Part shown: positions 35,701 to 45,147 of the stretch, piece by piece
How positions within the stretch are numbered: the first letter of the stretch is position 1
Layout of the letters: every line of letters starts with the position of its first letter
Assembly (NCBI GenBank): GCA_021773565.1
Contig: JAJFJZ010000020.1
Coordinates: 1 to 64,000, forward strand
Length of the DNA: 64,000 nt
DNA from: Gammaproteobacteria bacterium
Lineage (GTDB): Bacteria > Pseudomonadota > Gammaproteobacteria > Pseudomonadales > Azotimanducaceae
Direction: 5' to 3'
Notes under the pieces: model-generated
What the model saw: the letters and a program-made list of their open reading frames with translations, nothing else
Told to the model about the DNA's origin: nothing
Databases searched by the model: none
Position numbers and translations under genes: made by a program

Positions 35701-36714
35701 CGCAAGAATTACGCGTCGCTGTTGCCCCTTGTTGAATACCTTGTGTTGTTCACTGGCAGACAGGCGAGCATACAAGGGCAATACCGTATACGCTGCCAAA
35801 CGTTTATCCGCTCGCCTGAAGCTGTCTCTCAGACTTTTCGCGACTTCAAATATTTCACGCTCACCGGTTAAAAATACAAGCACGTCAGTCGCAGTGTTGC
35901 CCATCTTTCTGGTTCTGGACTCAATGTCCGCAAGACATTCCAATATGCGCATGCCCAGGTCCTGGTCAGGCGCCTCACCCAGGTACACTTCCTCAACGGG
36001 ATATCCACGCCCGCTTACTGAAACTACCGGGGCTTTATTGAAATAACTGGAAAACGCATCAACATCAATGGTGGCACTGGTAACAATAATCTTCAGGTCT
36101 GGTCGTTTGGGCAGAAGTTGTTTTAAATAGCCCAGTAAAAAGTCGATGTTAAGGCTACGTTCATGGGCTTCATCAATGATGATCACTTCGTACTGTGTTA
36201 AATATCGATCATTTCGAATCTCCGTTAACAATAGACCATCTGTTGCTACCTTAATTAAACTGTTGGCCGTAGAAGTATCAGCAAACCTCACTGAATATCC
36301 AACTAGCTCGCTGGACTTTGTGTCCAGCTCCTCAGCTATACGCTGACTAACCGCGCGAGCCGCAATTCGCCGCGGTTGTGTGTGGCCAATTTTACCGCGC
36401 ACTCCATAACCGGCTTTAAGGCAAAGTTTTGGCAACTGGGTGGTTTTTCCGCTACCCGTTTCACCGGCAACAATAACCACCTGGTTACTGTGTAGAAGTC
36501 GGGATATTTTTTCCAGATGCCCCGTAATTGGCAGCTCGTCCGGGAATTTGATCTTTGGGGGTAGCAAAGCGGCGCGATTGTGCAAGCGCTGTTGGGACTC
36601 CGCCAACCGTTCAAGACCGCGCTTTTTGTCAACGGCACCTGCGTTTTTTGACAACAATCGCTGTAACGGGAATACATCCCGGATCATAACGGATTGCGGG
36701 TCGAACACAGACAC
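32791..36714 (-). CDS. hrpA: ATP-dependent RNA helicase HrpA
   Basis: 1307 residues, the usual size for HrpA. Walker A is GETGSGKTTQLPK near 96-108, motif II is DEAHERS and motif III is TSATID; motif VI is QRKGRCGR. Helicase-associated HA2 and OB-fold domains come next, then the long DUF3418-type C-terminal half specific to bacterial HrpA. E. coli HrpA resolves stalled ribosomes on mRNA and is also linked to processing of fimbrial transcripts. It is a single gene with no overlap to its neighbours. The 243 bp before it carry the hvfA upstream region. Confidence 0.95.
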   Translation of the reverse strand: MSVFDPQSVMIRDVFPLQRLLSKNAGAVDKKRGLERLAESQQRLHNRAALLPPKIKFPDELPITGHLEKISRLLHSNQVVIVAGETGSGKTTQLPKLCLKAGYGVRGKIGHTQPRRIAARAVSQRIAEELDTKSSELVGYSVRFADTSTANSLIKVATDGLLLTEIRNDRYLTQYEVIIIDEAHERSLNIDFLLGYLKQLLPKRPDLKIIVTSATIDVDAFSSYFNKAPVVSVSGRGYPVEEVYLGEAPDQDLGMRILECLADIESRTRKMGNTATDVLVFLTGEREIFEVAKSLRDSFRRADKRLAAYTVLPLYARLSASEQHKVFNKGQQRRVILATNVAETSITVPNIGFVIDPGQVRISRYSYRTKLQRLPIEAVSQASANQRKGRCGRIAAGVCYRLYSEEDFEQRPEFTDPEILRTSLASVVLQMRAFRLGEEYSFPFLDMPQQSVIRDAVTALAELGALKDNKLTKTGGLMARLPIDPRLAKILLVAHANNCLAEVLVIVSALALQDPRERPLEKQQAADQAHAIFRDEKSDFNAYLNIWRWSETQRTALTRKAYSARLKKQYLSAVRMREWRDLHRQLLLICKANKMPVAHDEALSASFKSVHRSLLPGFLGQLGLKDERGIYIGARQLKFSIFPGSVLFKRQPKWLMCAEIAETGRVYGRCAAQIDITWVEQCAKHLLKPSYSEPHWSIKREEVQAYQSMTLYGLPVIERRLISLGAEMARFGGASTPAKLPGNLAVTAAGLRQLFISEGLVRGGASTRNRKFLAHNLDLVREVLAKEDTYRRRDLLLHDDHLIAFYDGRIPAKIVDMRGLDRWRRSVELEQAEVLYMSMDDVLSSTDLPSESMFPPDLEIGNGIFALKYKFAPGEIDDGVSMQVKAEDLEQLSRARLEWLVPGLVMAKCEQMIRNLPKQIRRKLVPVPQLVQELETVLLREQCYGKGSLPARLSELIAGFRSVNVDSNMWNNNKLSDNYIFNIQVRGPKNRLVSQGRDIDTLLARITRSSPPEGEVQELAPRTVLEFPDKGIQSNALVSAKTGHLLGYPALQDNLDSVALVKVASRHRQSQLNRAGYARLALLYERKASSFLRRSMSGSSEMALHYASLGSKETLQEQILLASAWYCFFEDRPLPTEKEAFESCLREHRGELGNTCNKVLELTGQVLTKRFQLVSSLLDMQSPAFQTTVSDIRKHLEDLVGATFLASTSSTMLAEIPRYVEADTYRLQHLQGRVEKDEQSTIVITALDERLQNIRKLRPEDTEIHLLRRALEELRVMLFAQSLGARGKVSVPKVEKMLARLEASIDS

Positions 36715-36774
36715 GGTTAGCGCCTCTCAAAAAATAGTTAAAACAGGCGGACTGACTACAGACCGAGTACCATT

Positions 36775-37956
36775 CTATCGCGTTAGAGATTGCATTGCGT
36801 CTTCCAAACCGGCAATGGTTAGAGGATACATGTCTCCACCTACCAGGTCTTTGGTAATGGATACAGAGGAGGAGTATTCCCAGGTATCTCTGGGAGTAGG
36901 ATTAATCCAGATAAGTTTGTCATAAATTGTTGTGAAACGGTTCATCCAGTTAACACCTGGTTCCTCGTTCCAATGTTCAACGCTTCCGCCTGCATGGGTG
37001 ATTTCATAGGGCGCCATCGTTGCATCTCCCACAAATACCACCTTATAGTCATGTGCATATTTGTTCAGTATATCTGCAGTCGGTATGCGCTCGTTCATCC
37101 GACGGCGGTTATCTTTCCAAACGGATTCATATATGAAGTTGTGAAAATAGAAACTCTCCATATGTTTGAACTCTGTGCGAGTGGCTGAGAATAATTCCTC
37201 ACATACCCGTACGTGCGCGTCCATCGAACCGCCAATATCAAAAAACAATAGCACCTTCACGGTGTTTTTACGTTCGGCACGCATGCGTATATCAAGCAGG
37301 CCACCACTGTCTGCAGTATGTTTTATTGTTTCAGGCATATCGAGTTCGACTTCATGCCCGGTACGGGCAAATTTTCGCAAGCGCCTTAATGCAATTTTTA
37401 TATTCCGTGTACCCAACTCAACAGAATCGTCGAGGTTTTTGTATTGTCTTTGCTTCCAGGATTTTTTTGCTTTTTGCTTCTTACCCTTGCCTTTTCCACC
37501 TGGTCCTTTCTTGCCCTGCTGATTCGGATCGTCGCCTTCTTCTCCCTGCCCGTTCTTGGCATCCCTGGCGGCCTGTTCAGCGGCCTTTTTCGCAGCATCC
37601 TCCAATTCCTTTTTGAAGGTCTCAAACAATTTTTCAAGGCCACCCAAGTCATTGATTTTCTTTAGTTCTTCGGGTGTCAGGGATTTCTCAAACTCACGGC
37701 GCATCCATTCGTCCGGAATCATCGATTCCAGCAGACCGTGCAGGTCTTCCAGGCCTTTAAAATAGGCGCCAAAAGCGCGATCAAATTTATCGTAGTTTTT
37801 CTCATCCTTAACCAGACAGGCACGGCTAAGCAGATAAAAGTCGTCTATGTTGGCATACACCAGATGCCGGTTTAGCGCCTGGTGTAAATCCAGCAGCTCA
37901 CGAATGGTAACCGGTAGTTGGTACTTTTTTAGAGTGAGAAAAAAATTAACGAGCAC
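36775..37956 (-). CDS. VWA-domain (CoxE-like) protein, MoxR partner
   Basis: 393 residues. The N-terminal helical part (LTLKKYQLPVTIRELLDLHQAL) leads to a highly charged linker rich in Lys, Gly and Gln (about 135-175). The C-terminal von Willebrand A domain starts KVLLFFDIGGSMDAHVRVCEELF and has a DxGxS site in place of the usual DxSxS. It lies 2 bp after a MoxR AAA+ ATPase gene, a standard pair that acts as a chaperone for metal-cofactor insertion or complex assembly. The client is unknown. Confidence 0.88.
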   Translation of the reverse strand: MLVNFFLTLKKYQLPVTIRELLDLHQALNRHLVYANIDDFYLLSRACLVKDEKNYDKFDRAFGAYFKGLEDLHGLLESMIPDEWMRREFEKSLTPEELKKINDLGGLEKLFETFKKELEDAAKKAAEQAARDAKNGQGEEGDDPNQQGKKGPGGKGKGKKQKAKKSWKQRQYKNLDDSVELGTRNIKIALRRLRKFARTGHEVELDMPETIKHTADSGGLLDIRMRAERKNTVKVLLFFDIGGSMDAHVRVCEELFSATRTEFKHMESFYFHNFIYESVWKDNRRRMNERIPTADILNKYAHDYKVVFVGDATMAPYEITHAGGSVEHWNEEPGVNWMNRFTTIYDKLIWINPTPRDTWEYSSSVSITKDLVGGDMYPLTIAGLEDAMQSLTR

Positions 37957-37958
37957 GA

Positions 37959-38807
37959 CTATCCCCGACTATCCCTTCTGTTCATAAAGGCAAGCCGCTC
38001 TAACAGATGCACGTCCTGTTCATTTTTGATCAATGCACCATACAATGGGGGAATGGCTTTGGTAGTATCGCGATTGGTAAGTATCTCGTCGGGAATATCG
38101 TCTGCCATCAGAAGTTTCAACCAGTCTATCAACTCGGATGTTGAAGGCTTTTTCTTCAAGCCAGGTACCTTGCGTACATCAAAGAAGATATCCATGGCTT
38201 CTTTAACCAGGTTACCCTTTATATTTGGATGATGGACATCTACAATCTGCTGCATGGTCTCGCGATCCGGAAAATTAATATAGTGAAAAAAGCACCGCCG
38301 CAAAAAAGCATCGGGCAACTCTTTCTCATTGTTACTGGTAATTATGATTACCGGTCGAATCGAGGCCTTAATCGTTTCCCCTGTTTCGTACACAAAAAAC
38401 TCCATGCGGTCCAGTTCCTGAAGTAGATCGTTGGGGAACTCAATGTCCGCCTTATCAATCTCATCAATAAGCAAAACCACGCGTTCTTCAGCCTCGAACG
38501 CTTCCCACAATTTGCCCTTTTTAATGTAATTGCGTATGTCGTTAACCCGCTCGTCACCCAGTTGGGAGTCGCGTAGCCGAGTCACAGCATCGTACTCATA
38601 CAAGCCTTGTTGCGCTTTTGTGGTGGACTTGATATGCCAGGGAATGAGCTTGGATCCCAAAGACCGGGCTACCTCTTCAGCCAGCATGGTCTTTCCGGTG
38701 CCAGGTTCGCCTTTTATTAAAAGGGGGCGCTCCAGTTTTACAGCCGCATCCACGGCCATGCTGAGTTCGTCTGTGGAGATATAGGCGTCAGTACTTTCAA
38801 AAATCAT
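37959..38807 (-). CDS. MoxR-family AAA+ ATPase
   Basis: 282 residues with Walker A GEPGTGKTMLAEEVARSL near 38-55, Walker B VVLLIDEIDKAD, sensor 1 IIITSNNEKELPDAFLRRCFFHYINFP, and a C-terminal lid (VPGLKKKPSTSELIDWLKLL). It is a MoxR-type chaperone ATPase that works with the VWA protein encoded directly downstream. Together they probably remodel or mature a partner enzyme complex in the cytoplasm; which one cannot be told from the neighbours. Confidence 0.92.
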   Translation of the reverse strand: MIFESTDAYISTDELSMAVDAAVKLERPLLIKGEPGTGKTMLAEEVARSLGSKLIPWHIKSTTKAQQGLYEYDAVTRLRDSQLGDERVNDIRNYIKKGKLWEAFEAEERVVLLIDEIDKADIEFPNDLLQELDRMEFFVYETGETIKASIRPVIIITSNNEKELPDAFLRRCFFHYINFPDRETMQQIVDVHHPNIKGNLVKEAMDIFFDVRKVPGLKKKPSTSELIDWLKLLMADDIPDEILTNRDTTKAIPPLYGALIKNEQDVHLLERLAFMNRRDSRG

Positions 38808-38891
38808 GAAAACTTCTCATTAAACCAGGTGAATTAGATTACATCGTACTTTATCAGTTGAAACGTGCATAGCAAGCCGAAACAGTGTGTC

Positions 38892-39224
38892 TCAACTGGA
38901 TCCGCGGTTTTGATAGAACTTCCAGGATTGAACCAAAGCAAGCAAGACGATAACCAGCAGGCATCCCGCTCCCAGGGTTTGTGCCGCCGGCCACGGGTTC
39001 CCGTCCTGCTTAAACAATCCTTCAAAAAGCACAACAATAAAGGCAGGTGCATAATAGCCTTCAATAACCTGAATCCCGGCGGGTAATAAGAGCAGTACCG
39101 TCGCCAGGCAGCGCACCAGTGTTCTCAACCACTCCCACTTTATTGAACGGGAATATACAAATACGCCCGCAACAGTACCAAGGCCCGCAAGCGTAACTAT
39201 TACCCAGACGTAGGCATAGTTCAT
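38892..39224 (-). CDS. Small hypothetical inner-membrane protein
   Basis: 110 residues with about three hydrophobic helices (YVWVIVTLAGLGTVAGVFVY, CLATVLLLLPAGIQVI, TLGAGCLLVIVLLALVQSW). It resembles small membrane proteins often found after ycgN in marine gammaproteobacteria, with no known function. The start overlaps the stop of the ycgN-like gene (ATGA), so it is the last gene of the rnd-ycgL-ycgN transcript. Confidence 0.65.
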   Translation of the reverse strand: MNYAYVWVIVTLAGLGTVAGVFVYSRSIKWEWLRTLVRCLATVLLLLPAGIQVIEGYYAPAFIVVLFEGLFKQDGNPWPAAQTLGAGCLLVIVLLALVQSWKFYQNRGSS

Positions 39225-39673
39225 GTTTCTATCCAGGTAATCACGTGTTCTTCAATTTCATCAGGATGAATATGGTGTTCAGAGACAATCTTGCCCCTTA
39301 CAGAAATTCCTGCGTCATGTACCGTGCTACGAGAACCCGAAACCAGAGGATGCCACCAGTCCAGTGAATTGCCCTCTGCCAGGCGTCGATATGCGCAAGT
39401 TACAGGTAGCCAGGTGAACTGCGACGCAGTCTCAGCATCAAGCTCCACGCAATCCGGCACCAGCGCATGCCGCTCTGGATACCGCGTGCACTTGCAACTC
39501 TGGTGATTGAGGTAGCGACACACGACACTTGTATATGCAATTTCTCCCGAATCCTCGTCTTCCAGTTTGAGCATGCAACATCTTGCACAGCCGTCACACA
39601 GAGATTCCCACTCCTGATCATTCATTTCAGCAAGCGTTTTATGTTCCCAGAAGCGATCACTCATTTCGCTCAC
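39221..39673 (-). CDS. ycgN: YcgN-family cysteine cluster protein
   Basis: 150 residues of the UPF0260 family. Cys residues occur in the family arrangement CDGCARCCMLKLEDED, YTSVVCRYLNHQSCKCTRYPERH and TCAYRRL, suited to binding a metal or an iron-sulfur cluster. The biochemical role is unknown. The order rnd-ycgL-ycgN is conserved widely in gammaproteobacteria, and here the genes overlap or are separated by a few bases. Confidence 0.93.
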   Translation of the reverse strand: MSEMSDRFWEHKTLAEMNDQEWESLCDGCARCCMLKLEDEDSGEIAYTSVVCRYLNHQSCKCTRYPERHALVPDCVELDAETASQFTWLPVTCAYRRLAEGNSLDWWHPLVSGSRSTVHDAGISVRGKIVSEHHIHPDEIEEHVITWIET

Positions 39674-39948
39674 TTTGTAAGTCGCTCATGCATGAATTTT
39701 CCTGGCAAATTACTATTTGGTGGCGGAGGTAATTGCAGATAATACCCGTGTGCAGCTATGGCAGCCAAAACAGCTTCACCACTGCTGCGTACAAGTTGTT
39801 TATCGGGATGCAAATCAAGCTCAAGCACCGTAACAAGTGCACCCATTTTATCCAGCAGGGCTTCAGGCACGCGCTCCAATTCCTCATTCTTTGCAACAAA
39901 CAGGTAGGTTTCAGCAAGCTGATTTCCCTTGTAAATTTTTACGTGCAT
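39670..39948 (-). CDS. ycgL: YcgL-domain protein
   Basis: 92-residue protein containing the YcgL fold: an N-terminal strand pair (VKIYKGNQLAETYLFVAKNEE), then FERVPEALL-type helix VPEALLDKMGALV and a C-terminal GYYLQLPPPP with conserved Tyr/Leu/Pro. YcgL is a small soluble protein of unknown function, always close to rnd and minD-type regions. It overlaps ycgN by 4 bp and follows rnd by 2 bp. Confidence 0.93.
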   Translation of the reverse strand: MHVKIYKGNQLAETYLFVAKNEELERVPEALLDKMGALVTVLELDLHPDKQLVRSSGEAVLAAIAAHGYYLQLPPPPNSNLPGKFMHERLTK

Positions 39949-39950
39949 AT

Positions 39951-41093
39951 TCAGGACGCAGATTTATCCATAATGTTCAAAAATTCATCCCCGACCAACT
40001 TTTTGCGCCAGCCGGTATGAACATCAGCCAACTCACCGTTTTCCAAAAATGAACGCAGGCTGGATTCCAGATCCCGCTTTCTACCCAACAGTTCCGGTGC
40101 CATTTTTAGTTCTGTTGCTACCTGATTCGCATGCTTTTTGAGCTTTTTAATCACATTACCCTGAGATTGTGTCAACGGGGCTCCGTTGGGCACAGGATGA
40201 TCCTTTTGTGGTCTGGCATGACCGGCCTCGAAGGCATCGGCAATATGCTTACCGTATTTCTCATTACTTCGGTGTGACAGTATTTTTCGTAACTCTGCAG
40301 GATCAGGTTTTGAGAGTGCTGCAATGCTAACCAGGTATTCATCCTTTACGATCTGGCTGCGCGGTACATCTTCTGATCGTGCCTGTTTCTCTCGCCACAA
40401 ACACATTTCCTGTAACCTGGATAACTCAAGGGAAGACAGGGATCGTGAGCGTTTTACCGAGCGAAAATAATTTGCCGGTGTTACGCCATTGGGTTTGAGC
40501 ACAGATTGCATTTCTTCCTCAAACCATTCCATGCGCCCAAGCGAGACCAGTTTTTCCTGTATTATGCTATGCAGCTCAAGAAGATAATGTACGTCGTCCG
40601 CAGCATAATCCTGTTGTCGGGTGCTCAATGGACGTAACAACCAGTTTGAACGCGTTTCCTGTTTATCCAGTTCGACACCAAATTGAGCGTGCACCAGGCG
40701 GGCATAACTGATACTAAAATCTTCACTAATGAATGCATGCGCGACCTGGGTATCAAAGAGATTACTTGGAACCAGGCGAAAATGCCTTAGAAAAACTTCC
40801 AGGTCCTCGCTGCAGGCGTGCATAATTTTCACATGATTGCTGGAGGCTAACAATCGTTTAAATACTGACCAGTCCCCTTTATGGGTGGCATCAATCAGGG
40901 CAATGTCTCCCGCACCATTTAACTGATAAAGCGCTGGAATCGGGTAAAATGTGCGTGTGCGAATAAACTCGGTGTCAAGCGCAACAGGAGAACAATCGGA
41001 CATCGATTGCAAAAACGCATCCGCCTCATCAGGGCTGTTGTAGAACGAATACCCCGAATGATTATCCAACAGATATCCGCCCGTTGAATGCAT
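39951..41093 (-). CDS. rnd: Ribonuclease D
   Basis: 380 residues. The DEDD exonuclease domain has [15 protein letters not shown] (motif I), [12 protein letters not shown] (motif II) and [15 protein letters not shown] (motif III with catalytic Asp/Tyr region). HRDC domains follow, one beginning about 210. It trims the 3' ends of tRNA precursors and other small RNAs. The ATG used lies 32 bp inside recR; a TTG at 41069 would reduce the overlap and is an alternative start. Confidence 0.95.
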   Translation of the reverse strand: MHSTGGYLLDNHSGYSFYNSPDEADAFLQSMSDCSPVALDTEFIRTRTFYPIPALYQLNGAGDIALIDATHKGDWSVFKRLLASSNHVKIMHACSEDLEVFLRHFRLVPSNLFDTQVAHAFISEDFSISYARLVHAQFGVELDKQETRSNWLLRPLSTRQQDYAADDVHYLLELHSIIQEKLVSLGRMEWFEEEMQSVLKPNGVTPANYFRSVKRSRSLSSLELSRLQEMCLWREKQARSEDVPRSQIVKDEYLVSIAALSKPDPAELRKILSHRSNEKYGKHIADAFEAGHARPQKDHPVPNGAPLTQSQGNVIKKLKKHANQVATELKMAPELLGRKRDLESSLRSFLENGELADVHTGWRKKLVGDEFLNIMDKSAS

Positions 41094-41661
41094 GCGCTAT
41101 GGTACCACCATCAATGTATTCCAGCTCACCCCCGATAGGAACGCCATGCGCAATCCTGGTTATCAGAACTTCTCTCCCGGCCATAGCTTCCGAGATGTAA
41201 TGCGCTGTAATTTCTCCCTCAACTGTGGGGTTAGTAGCTAGTATCAATTCTTTCACATTCAGATTTTGAGCACGCTCGAGTAACAAGGGAATGCCCAGGT
41301 CCTCCGGACCAATGCCATCTATGGGAGACAGGCGCCCATGCAAAACAAAATAATGCCCTCGATAACCCGCAGTATTTTCAATGGCAATGACGTCTGCGGG
41401 GCTTTCGACTATACAAAGAACTGACGCATCCCGTCGTTCGTCACTGCAAAGACCACAACGACTTTCCTCACAGAAGGTTCTGCACGCGTTGCATCGACCC
41501 ACTTTTTGCATGGATTCTTCTAACAAGCGGCCCAAATTTTTGGCACCGGCCCGATTGTGTTGTAAAAGATTAAATGCCATGCGCTGAGCACTTTTGGCTC
41601 CTACCCCAGGTAGTATCTGCAATGCATCTATCAACTGATCAATAAGTGGACTTATGCGCAT
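41062..41661 (-). CDS. recR: Recombination mediator RecR
   Basis: 199 residues. Helix-hairpin-helix [17 protein letters not shown] near 18-34, a four-Cys zinc finger ([16 protein letters not shown]) near 57-72, then a Toprim domain ([35 protein letters not shown]) and a Walker-like C-terminus. RecR acts with RecO and RecF to load RecA on gapped DNA. It sits directly after ybaB and dnaX, the usual gammaproteobacterial order. Confidence 0.97.
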   Translation of the reverse strand: MRISPLIDQLIDALQILPGVGAKSAQRMAFNLLQHNRAGAKNLGRLLEESMQKVGRCNACRTFCEESRCGLCSDERRDASVLCIVESPADVIAIENTAGYRGHYFVLHGRLSPIDGIGPEDLGIPLLLERAQNLNVKELILATNPTVEGEITAHYISEAMAGREVLITRIAHGVPIGGELEYIDGGTIAHAFNGRISVG

Positions 41662-41994
41662 CTAAAAAGGCAATTTAAAATCGGAAGGAATACCGAACCC
41701 GGCGGCCAGTCCGCCCATTTTATCTTTGTGCTCCGCCTCAAGACGATGAACCGCATTATTAAAAGCCGCAGCTATAAGATCTTCCAGTACCTGTCTTTCT
41801 TCCACGCTGTTTCCGGAAAATAGGTCCGGATCAATTTCTACCCTGCGTGCTTCGTGCTTACCATTAATCACAATTTTCACCAGGCCGGCTCCGGACTCAC
41901 CTGTTATCTCAACTTTAGCAAGCTCTTCCTGGGCCTGTTGCATTTGTTGGCTCACTTGCTGTGCCTGCTTCATCAAATCACCGATGCCTTTCAC
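41662..41994 (-). CDS. ybaB: YbaB/EbfC nucleoid-associated protein
   Basis: 110 residues from the GTG at 41994. That start has GGAGGG upstream and follows the dnaX stop almost directly; the ATG at 42048 would overlap dnaX and make the protein too long for the family. The sequence begins [20 protein letters not shown] and contains the conserved core [23 protein letters not shown]. It forms a dimeric tweezer-shaped DNA-binding protein. dnaX-ybaB-recR form one transcript. Confidence 0.94.
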   Translation of the reverse strand: MKGIGDLMKQAQQVSQQMQQAQEELAKVEITGESGAGLVKIVINGKHEARRVEIDPDLFSGNSVEERQVLEDLIAAAFNNAVHRLEAEHKDKMGGLAAGFGIPSDFKLPF

Positions 41995-41995
41995 A

Positions 41996-43591
41996 CTACC
42001 CTCCAGAGTTGATTGGTTTAACTGAGTTGAGGTTAAGTTCTGCATCAAACTCGCTCACCAAAGCCTGAATGTTTGTATCTGACTGCATTGCCTGCACCGC
42101 TTTCTCCTGTCGAAGCCCTGTTAGTCGTTTTCTGCGACCGGCGGGCGTTTCCGAATGCAGCGTGCCAACCTCCACCTGAATTGATATTTCACCACCCAAC
42201 AAGGCGCTCGCAGCTTTTTGCAGTTTGTCAATTTGGGTATCGTTCACCAGGGTCTCGTGGGACTCATCGATACGCAGTTGCCAGACGGCAGCATCAGCAG
42301 ACTCCAGCCAGGAATGCTCTGCCAACATGCGGGTTACCCCTTCAAGTTTCAGTTTTCCCACAAGGTCATGCCAATGCATGTCGGCGAAAGAATTCACCGG
42401 TGCAGTTTTTGCCGGATTGCCGGGGCTTGCATCCTGACTTTTTGTTGTGTCAGCGTCCGCTTGATGCTGTATTTGAGTATTCGTATCAATTGTTATTGCG
42501 TGATTTTTGTCGGGGTCACCTGGTTGAAATGCCAGAAGTCGCATCATAGTCATTTCAAAACCCACACGCGGATCTGGCGCAAGGTGTAAATCCCGCGAAC
42601 CCATCAAGGATATCTGATAATACAGTTGCACCACCTCGGGGCTCAGTTGCCCTGCCAGATCCCTGATTAACTGCGCATCATCCGTCGCCACCGTACCCAC
42701 GGCCTGAAATACTGCCAATTTATGGAAGATTCTCAACAAGGTAGCCAGCACATCCGGATAATCCACGGCACTGGACGCCAGCTCTTCGCACAAGCTCATC
42801 AATTGTGGGCCTTCACGATTTACCAGCGCAAACAGAAGTGGCGCCAACTGACCAGAACCAACAGTACCCAACATCTCCGAGACCTGCTTCTGGGTGAGGT
42901 TAGCCTCACTAAAGGACACGGCCTGATCGGTAATACTCAAAGCATCGCGCATACTCCCCCGGGCGTTTTGCGCTATCAGTTTCAGTGCCTCCGTTTCAAA
43001 AGGAATACACTCGTCGGTCAGCACCTGTTCCAGATATGTGGTAATCACTTCAGGTAGCAGGTTTTTTAACTGAAACTGAAGACAACGGGATAAAACAGTC
43101 ATCGGAATCTTTTTCGGATCAGTGGTAGCCAAAAGAAATTTTACGTGATCCGGCGGTTCTTCCAGTGTCTTCAGCAGCGCATTAAAACTGGGCTTGCTGA
43201 GCATGTGTACCTCGTCGATCAAATAAATTTTAAATCGACCGCGCGCAGGTCGGTACTGCACGTTATCCAGCAAATCCCGCGTATCATCAACTCCGGTGCG
43301 CGATGCTGCATCTACCTCCATCAGGTCGATAAAACGACCTTCGGTAATTTCTGTGCAGTTAGTACACACGCCACAAGGTGTAGCTGAAACACCCTCTTCA
43401 CAATTTAGACATTTTGCGAGAATTCGGGCAATAGTAGTCTTTCCTACGCCACGGGTACCTGTAAACAGGTACGCATGGTGTAACCGGTCATTATCCAGGG
43501 CGTGAACCAATGCCTTTACCGCATGATCCTGCCCTACCAGAGCATCAAAGGTGCCCGGTCGTAGTTTACGGGCAAATACCTGATAAGCCAT
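41996..43591 (-). CDS. dnaX: DNA polymerase III subunit tau/gamma
   Basis: 531 residues. The AAA+ clamp-loader core has Walker [21 protein letters not shown] near 45-64, a four-Cys zinc module ([16 protein letters not shown]), Walker [11 protein letters not shown] and SRC motif [10 protein letters not shown]. The C-terminal part is shorter than E. coli tau (643 residues). I found no A-AAA-AAG frameshift heptamer, so a separate gamma product by the E. coli mechanism is not supported. ybaB begins at its stop codon. Confidence 0.96.
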   Translation of the reverse strand: MAYQVFARKLRPGTFDALVGQDHAVKALVHALDNDRLHHAYLFTGTRGVGKTTIARILAKCLNCEEGVSATPCGVCTNCTEITEGRFIDLMEVDAASRTGVDDTRDLLDNVQYRPARGRFKIYLIDEVHMLSKPSFNALLKTLEEPPDHVKFLLATTDPKKIPMTVLSRCLQFQLKNLLPEVITTYLEQVLTDECIPFETEALKLIAQNARGSMRDALSITDQAVSFSEANLTQKQVSEMLGTVGSGQLAPLLFALVNREGPQLMSLCEELASSAVDYPDVLATLLRIFHKLAVFQAVGTVATDDAQLIRDLAGQLSPEVVQLYYQISLMGSRDLHLAPDPRVGFEMTMMRLLAFQPGDPDKNHAITIDTNTQIQHQADADTTKSQDASPGNPAKTAPVNSFADMHWHDLVGKLKLEGVTRMLAEHSWLESADAAVWQLRIDESHETLVNDTQIDKLQKAASALLGGEISIQVEVGTLHSETPAGRRKRLTGLRQEKAVQAMQSDTNIQALVSEFDAELNLNSVKPINSGG

Positions 43592-43664
43592 TTCGAAGAT
43601 TCATTCTCAAAAGATACTATTGTAGAGTCGATAGCCTTCAGATAGAACTGTAAGGAGCGCTTAA

Positions 43665-44375
43665 TTGACATTTGATGCCGAATTTCTGGTCTTTGGCCAC
43701 CGTGGCGCCGCCGGTCTGGAGCCGGAAAATACGCTGCGCTCTTTTATACGAGCCGCGGACCTGGGTGTTCATGGCATAGAACTGGACGTACGGTTGAAAG
43801 ACGGACGGCTATTGGTATGCCATGACGACACTGTGGATAGATGTACCAATGGATCGGGACCACTGGCGGCCCTTAAGCTTGAACAAATTCGTAATCTTGA
43901 TGCCGGTAAGGGTGAAAAAATTCCATATCTGGAGGAGGTCTTCGAAAGTTTGCCTGATTCTGTGGCCATCAACGTTGAAGTAAAGGCCACCCAAGAGATA
44001 AAAAGAACGATTGTCGCAACAGCCGGGGTCATAGCCAATTTTCCTGGAACAAACGTGCTGGTTTCATCCTTTCAACATGAATCACTGGAATGCTTTCGGC
44101 AATACGACAAAGTAACCAGAGTTGCTCCCCTGTTCCACAAAAACACCAAAGATATGCTGGATATCGCCCGAAATTTGCAGGCCTGGTCCCTGAATATCTC
44201 ACGCAAGATTATCTCACAGCAACTTGTGGAAGATATTCATGGCGCAGGTTTCAAATCATATATCTGGACGGTAAACAAACCGCTGGAAGCGGGTCGACTC
44301 AAAGATTGGGGAGTTGACGGTGTGATGACGGATTTTCCCGATCGCATAATTAATAACCGAGGGCTGACAACATGA
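43665..44375 (+). CDS. Glycerophosphodiester phosphodiesterase
   Basis: 236 residues with TTG start, preceded by AAGGAG at good spacing. The GDPD TIM barrel has GHRGAAGLEPENTLRSF at 11-27 (catalytic His and Arg), GIELDVRLKDGRLLVCHDDTVDR (metal ligands and second His) and late WTVNKPLEAGRLKDWGVDGVMTDFPD. It hydrolyses glycerophosphodiesters from phospholipid turnover. There is no signal peptide, so it is cytosolic, like UgpQ. The next gene starts inside its stop (ATGA). Confidence 0.93.
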   Translation: MTFDAEFLVFGHRGAAGLEPENTLRSFIRAADLGVHGIELDVRLKDGRLLVCHDDTVDRCTNGSGPLAALKLEQIRNLDAGKGEKIPYLEEVFESLPDSVAINVEVKATQEIKRTIVATAGVIANFPGTNVLVSSFQHESLECFRQYDKVTRVAPLFHKNTKDMLDIARNLQAWSLNISRKIISQQLVEDIHGAGFKSYIWTVNKPLEAGRLKDWGVDGVMTDFPDRIINNRGLTT

Positions 44376-44881
44376 ACATAGAGGATCTGGCAAATTACGC
44401 TGACGTACTTGGTGGCATCGCCGTACTGGTATCCCTGATTTATTTGAGCATTCAGATAAGAAAAAATACCCAGGTCAATCAGGGTATAGCAACCCAGCAA
44501 ACATTTGCATCCACCCAGACCATTTATTCCTGGCATTCACAAGATAACGGAGCGAGCGCTCTTTTTGCCAAATTTAACCAGGGAGAAACTCTGACAACGA
44601 CTGAGGTCGTACGTATGACACATATGATGTTTGGAATGGTTGAACAGTACCAGGTGTATTTTATATTGCACAAACTAAAAATGATGGACGATGAATCCTA
44701 TCGATGTTTTTTTAGAAAGATCCTTCTAATTCTGGGCACGCCTGCGGCGAGAAAATGGTTCGCAGATTACCGAAATTTCTTCAGGATTGATTTCGTGGAT
44801 TATGTTGAAAAACTTCTAAACGAAAATGCACACGTGGAAGAAGCACTCACACCATTTTTTGATTCAGGCCAAGCGGGGTAA
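44372..44881 (+). CDS. Hypothetical protein with N-terminal membrane helix
   Basis: 169 residues. One hydrophobic helix near 10-28 (DVLGGIAVLVSLIYLSIQI) is followed by a helical soluble part with the repeat-like features RKNTQVNQGIATQQTFAST and GTPAARKWFADYRNFF. Similar proteins with this YADVLGGIAVLVSLIYL start are common in marine proteobacteria and have no assigned function. It is coupled to the GDPD gene by a 4-bp overlap. Confidence 0.65.
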   Translation: MNIEDLANYADVLGGIAVLVSLIYLSIQIRKNTQVNQGIATQQTFASTQTIYSWHSQDNGASALFAKFNQGETLTTTEVVRMTHMMFGMVEQYQVYFILHKLKMMDDESYRCFFRKILLILGTPAARKWFADYRNFFRIDFVDYVEKLLNENAHVEEALTPFFDSGQAG

Positions 44882-44892
44882 TAGCGCTTGTA

Positions 44893-45114
44893 TCATCCGC
44901 GCTCCAGCGCTGAAATATCCTGCTTTAATCTGTGTCGGTCGTCAGTGACGATTTCTTCCAGTATCTGCACGCGCTCGGTTAATGCTTCCAGCTCTGCATA
45001 TACCTCGTCCTCTTCTGTTGCACTTCGAACTTCACGCTTATCAAGATATTTTTTGCATATTTCGCCACAGATGCCCAGTGCAACAACGATAATAATAAAT
45101 GTCCAAAGGTCCAT
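44893..45114 (-). CDS. Small membrane coiled-coil protein at end of psp operon
   Basis: 73 residues with one N-terminal transmembrane helix (LWTFIIIVVALGICGEIC) and a charged coiled coil (VYAELEALTERVQILEEIVTDD). This topology mirrors PspB, encoded three genes upstream, and related proteins are often found at the end of psp operons. It is probably an envelope-stress accessory component; the function is inferred from context only. Confidence 0.6.
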   Translation of the reverse strand: MDLWTFIIIVVALGICGEICKKYLDKREVRSATEEDEVYAELEALTERVQILEEIVTDDRHRLKQDISALERG

Positions 45115-45147
45115 TTCCGTTTCCTTAATCCAATTTATGACAGGTGT

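Noticed and set aside
41996-43591. Programmed frameshift in dnaX giving a gamma subunit
   Set aside because: No A-AAA-AAG heptamer was found in the frame; the longest A-runs near the expected place have only five A.
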